39,259 nucleotides of DNA from Paracoccaceae bacterium. Its GTDB lineage: Bacteria > Pseudomonadota > Alphaproteobacteria > Rhodospirillales > Rhodospirillaceae. The stretch is from assembly GCA_020446775.1 (NCBI GenBank), contig JAGREB010000034.1:1-39259 (forward strand). Direction: 5' to 3'. The notes beneath the pieces are model-generated. The model searched no databases, had not been told where the DNA came from, and saw nothing but the letters and a program-made list of their open reading frames with translations. Position numbers and translations under genes: made by a program. Shown in pieces: positions 37,089 to 39,259 of the stretch (the first letter of the stretch is position 1; the number at the start of each line of letters is the position of its first letter).

Positions 37089-38494
37089 GCCTCAAGCCAC
37101 GCCGGAAGCGCAGCCTCCCTCGTTGGTTCATAGGTGTGCAGAACAGAGTGCTGGATCGCCGCGCGCCGCATCGCGGCGGACATCTCGGCTTTCATCCGGT
37201 CGTGATCTTCGGTCTTGCGCTGAACGACGGCCGCGATGTCGGCCTCGGTATCGGCGAGCACCACATGCGCATTGACTGGCCGCTTCTGGCCGAACCGCCA
37301 GAACCGGCGCACGGCCTGATAGAAGCTCTCATAGCTGAACGACAGGCCGCAAAAGATGGTGTTCGCACAATGCTGCCAGTTGAGGCCGTAGCCGGCGATG
37401 CTGCTTTTCGTCAGCAGCACCCGCACTTCGCCGAGCGTGAAGCCATGAAGGATGTCCTCCTTCTGATCCGGCGTCATGCGGCCATGCACTTCGATAGCCT
37501 CAGGCACCGCAGCGCGCACGGCCTCGGCCTCGTAATCGGTATCGACCCAAATGCAGATCGGTTCGCGCCGATCGATGCCGGCGACCAGCTCGGCCACCTT
37601 CGCGGCACGCGCCGAAGCCGTCAGCCGTTTTTCCTTATGGATCGACGTCGCGCTACGCTCGGGCAACCGGAACAGCCTGGCCTGGCCGTCCTTCTCGGCG
37701 CCGCGATCCACCGATCTATCGCTCGCCACGATATGCCGCTGCAGCTCGAGCGGCGGCAACACGTAGCCGTCATCGGGAAAGCCGAGATCAGACGGCTTAG
37801 ACACGCACCGGGCCCATGAGGCGACCCAATCCCAGAACGGCCGCACCGCGGCCCGTTTCAGGCGATACGCTCCCGCATTGGCCTGATCCGCAATGAAAAA
37901 CCGCGTCAGCATTTCAGCGGATGGCATCACAGAGAGAAACGCCGAATGCTGGCCAAGCTCGGTATGATCGTTCGGCGCCGGCGTCGCCGACCCGGCCAGA
38001 CGGAATGGCGTCTGCGCAAAAGCCTCGATCAGCGCCCGCGTCGTGGTGCCGGTAAAGCTCTTGAGGATCGAGCTTTCATCAAGAATCACACCGGCATAGT
38101 CGGCGGAATCGAACTTCTGCAAACGCTCATAATTGCTGATCGCGACACAAGGGACACTCGGCGCCACGCCGAGGCGGGAAATCTTGGCCTCGACGCCAAG
38201 ACGCTCGGCCTCGATCAGGTGTTGCTTGCCGACCGCGAGCGGCGCCAGCATCAACACCGGTCGATTACTGTGCTCGACAATCACCCGACCCCATTCGAGC
38301 ATCTGCGCGGTCTTGCCGAGGCCGGTGTCATAAAACAACGCCGCACGCCCACAGCGCAGCGAGAACTCGACGCCATGACGCTGGTGCGGGAACAGCGTCG
38401 GATTGAGCGCGGGGATTTTGGCGATGCCGGTAGACGCCGGCGCAGGCCGCTTGGCGCTGCACAGCGCCCGATACGCGTCAAGATGAGCGGTCAT
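37085..38494 (-). CDS. SNF2/SF2-type DNA helicase
   Basis: 469 residues from ATG 38494. SF2 motifs are in order: LFPHQRHGVEFSLRCGRAAL with FYDTGLGKTAQML as motif I, VILDESSILKSFTGTTTRAL as motif II (DESS), RLAGSATPAPNDHTELGQHS as motif III, and GLNWQHCANTIFCGLSFSYE with FYQAVRRFWRFGQ as motifs V and VI. SNF2-like phage helicases remodel DNA-protein complexes or replication forks. Translation is coupled to the methyltransferase gene downstream and to a 45-residue ORF upstream. A role in late recombination or fork restart is possible; no nuclease domain is fused. Confidence 0.92.
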   Translation of the reverse strand: MTAHLDAYRALCSAKRPAPASTGIAKIPALNPTLFPHQRHGVEFSLRCGRAALFYDTGLGKTAQMLEWGRVIVEHSNRPVLMLAPLAVGKQHLIEAERLGVEAKISRLGVAPSVPCVAISNYERLQKFDSADYAGVILDESSILKSFTGTTTRALIEAFAQTPFRLAGSATPAPNDHTELGQHSAFLSVMPSAEMLTRFFIADQANAGAYRLKRAAVRPFWDWVASWARCVSKPSDLGFPDDGYVLPPLELQRHIVASDRSVDRGAEKDGQARLFRLPERSATSIHKEKRLTASARAAKVAELVAGIDRREPICIWVDTDYEAEAVRAAVPEAIEVHGRMTPDQKEDILHGFTLGEVRVLLTKSSIAGYGLNWQHCANTIFCGLSFSYESFYQAVRRFWRFGQKRPVNAHVVLADTEADIAAVVQRKTEDHDRMKAEMSAAMRRAAIQHSVLHTYEPTREAALPAWLEA

Positions 38495-38628
38495 TTCGAG
38501 AACCACCACGCCATTTTGAGGGAGAGCAGGCGCGGCGCGCCGTACAGCCGCCACAGCCGATAGATGTCGAGGAAGCGATCGAACCGATCAGCCGGCCAAC
38601 GGCCATGGCAGATGCACGGGTACATCAT
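38491..38628 (-). CDS. 45-residue protein, unknown function
   Basis: The ATG at 38628 overlaps the previous stop and its TGA overlaps the helicase ATG, a perfect chain of couplings. The sequence is aromatic and basic (CICHGRWPADRFDRFLDIYR, LWRLYGAPRLLSLKMAWWFS) with a CxCH near the N-terminus that could bind metal. No family is recognised. It is probably real because of the double overlap. Confidence 0.55.
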   Translation of the reverse strand: MMYPCICHGRWPADRFDRFLDIYRLWRLYGAPRLLSLKMAWWFSK

Positions 38629-38888
38629 GCCGCTCGACCCAATTGCGCATCTGACCAGCCGAACAGTGACTTGATCAGCGCCCAACCGCGTGATGACGGA
38701 CGATAGAACGGCCCACGGCTCCCCTCATCCGGCACCAAGCGGTGCCAGACCTCGATTGCGCCAGCGCGCCAAAGCGGCACCATGGCTTCGCGTTGAGCAC
38801 GGGTGAGCGCGACCTGCCCGCCATTTGCAGTGCAGATCGCGACCTGACGCAAGGTCGCGATCTGAAAGCCGGAGAGGCGATCGACCAT
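38625..38888 (-). CDS. Small helical DNA-binding-like protein, unknown family
   Basis: 87 residues from ATG 38888 (GGAG ten bases upstream; an ATG at 38897 is also in frame). The sequence FQIATLRQVAICTANGGQVA with LTRAQREAMVPLWRAGAIEV looks like a small winged-helix arrangement, followed by GPFYRPSSRGWALIKSLFGW. The gene contains a perfect 13-base inverted repeat. It is coupled to the next ORF by ATGA overlap. Function unknown; a DNA-binding role is inferred only from the helical pattern. Confidence 0.55.
   Translation of the reverse strand: MVDRLSGFQIATLRQVAICTANGGQVALTRAQREAMVPLWRAGAIEVWHRLVPDEGSRGPFYRPSSRGWALIKSLFGWSDAQLGRAA
38833..38864. repeat. Perfect 13-bp inverted repeat inside a gene
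   Basis: CAGATCGCGACCT and AGGTCGCGATCTG flank a six-base loop GACGCA. It is within the reading frame of the 87-residue protein. It could be a transcript hairpin, an operator or a palindromic insertion. Confidence 0.7.
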
Positions 38889-39259
38889 CAGAGGCATTCT
38901 CCGATGACCTCGCGCTTGAGTGCGCCGACCTTGTCGGACAGAGACTGCACTTCCCCATGCAGCGCAACAATCCACCAACGCTTCCCCTTCCACTTCGGAG
39001 GAATGAACGTCGCGTGAAGTGCCTGCTCTGTGCAGATTTCAAGTGGACCCTTGATTTCCTCGATCGTCCCCGCAGACACCGGCTTGTTATTGCCGCCATT
39101 GCACGCACGGCCGTTTGCATTGGATCGCCAGAAGGCGATGACAACACCGTCCCGCTGCAGATCGGCAAGCCGCTGCTGCTGGTCTGATGACCACTTCGCC
39201 GCAAAGTACGGCACGGTGCCAAGCCAATACTCCTTGGAGCCGTAGCCGTAGCCGTAGCC
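38888..39259 (-). CDS. Partial unknown phage protein with Gly-Tyr repeat start
   Basis: The frame is open from the window edge, so the start is missing. The visible part begins with alternating Gly-Tyr residues (GYGYGYGSKEYWLGTVPYFA) encoded by the GTAGCC repeat, then a helical region (AAKWSSDQQQRLADLQRDGV) and a strand-rich segment (PLEICTEQALHATFIPPKWK, then WIVALHGEVQS) often found in phage proteins of unknown function. The latter resembles the DUF7666-type pattern but is not certain. A GTG at 39214 is not needed as a start because coding continues upstream. Confidence 0.6.
   Translation of the reverse strand, partial: GYGYGYGSKEYWLGTVPYFAAKWSSDQQQRLADLQRDGVVIAFWRSNANGRACNGGNNKPVSAGTIEEIKGPLEICTEQALHATFIPPKWKGKRWWIVALHGEVQSLSDKVGALKREVIGECL
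39242..39259. repeat. GTAGCC hexanucleotide repeat at window edge
   Basis: Three perfect units encode Gly-Tyr pairs. The array continues outside the window, so its length and phase are unknown. Such repeats can vary in copy number by slippage. Confidence 0.75.

Noticed and set aside
36168-38494. DISARM-like or restriction-type defence system
   Set aside because: Only a helicase and a methyltransferase are present, with no DrmA/B/C-type or endonuclease partner, and the genes are embedded in the early phage operon.
814-39259. Mu-like transposable phage
   Set aside because: Tail genes are Mu-like, but no transposase A/B, no Mu-type ends and a lambda-type terminase are found.

Overview
The window is most of a temperate-type tailed phage (prophage or phage contig) from a GC-rich alphaproteobacterium. 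The composition, codon choice and gene style suggest a Bradyrhizobium/Rhodopseudomonas-like host; this is inference, and no host marker except a tRNA fragment is present. Apart from two small plus-strand genes at the left edge and a plus-strand toxin-antitoxin pair near 33.2-33.8 kb, every gene lies on the minus strand, so the map reads right to left.

Right part (39259 to 33788, early region): a truncated unknown protein, three small unknowns, an SNF2/SF2 helicase coupled to an N4/N6-type DNA methyltransferase, a MazG-fold dATP/dGTP pyrophosphohydrolase-like protein (DUF550), a small membrane protein, a nucleoside 2-deoxyribosyltransferase-like protein, an unknown protein, a C5-cytosine-methyltransferase-like protein and a frame-disrupted small ORF. 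Next come the brnT-brnA toxin-antitoxin pair (33237-33771, plus strand) and, divergent from it, a replication module: a zinc-finger/Toprim primase (31854-33167) and a P4/D5-type SF3 helicase (29989-31824). Directly downstream of the helicase is a 13-copy array of the 9-mer GTGTAGGGT in both orientations around an AT-rich island (29686-29987). This is the best candidate for a replication origin and the most striking non-coding element here. A 309-residue unknown gene follows.

At 28611-28706 a promoter-like sequence is followed within about 40 bases by a strong intrinsic terminator, just before the late operon. The arrangement resembles the lambda pR'-tR' late switch.

Late operon (28340 to 814): a small unknown, a minor-tail-protein-Z-like protein, Nu1-type small and GpA-type large terminase, gpW, lambda-type portal, S78-like prohead protease, major capsid protein, DUF2190 cement-like protein and connector proteins. 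A Mu-like contractile tail follows: DUF2635, sheath, tube, a tail assembly chaperone with a readable -1 frameshift, tape measure, and gp43 to gp48-like baseplate proteins. Then come a beta-helix-like tail protein, a DUF4376 protein and a glycine-rich fibre, and a lysis cassette of muramidase, Rz and nested Rz1, and a coiled-coil/TM protein. The operon ends with an HTH-metallophosphoesterase, a small unknown and a DUF5664/dNTP-hydrolase-like protein. The phage is therefore a myovirus mosaic: lambda-like packaging and head joined to a Mu-like tail, with no Mu transposase.

Points of most interest are the iteron array; the signal-peptide-like leader on the major capsid protein, which is split from its protease; the cluster of nucleotide- and DNA-modifying enzymes; operator-like palindromes shared between the toxin-antitoxin promoter and the head operon; a helicase Walker A loop with Trp in place of the conserved Gly; and the -1 frameshift. 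No integrase, repressor or holin of a recognisable family was found. The window starts inside the 3' end of a tRNA gene, a possible attachment site, and stops inside a gene at a GTAGCC repeat.
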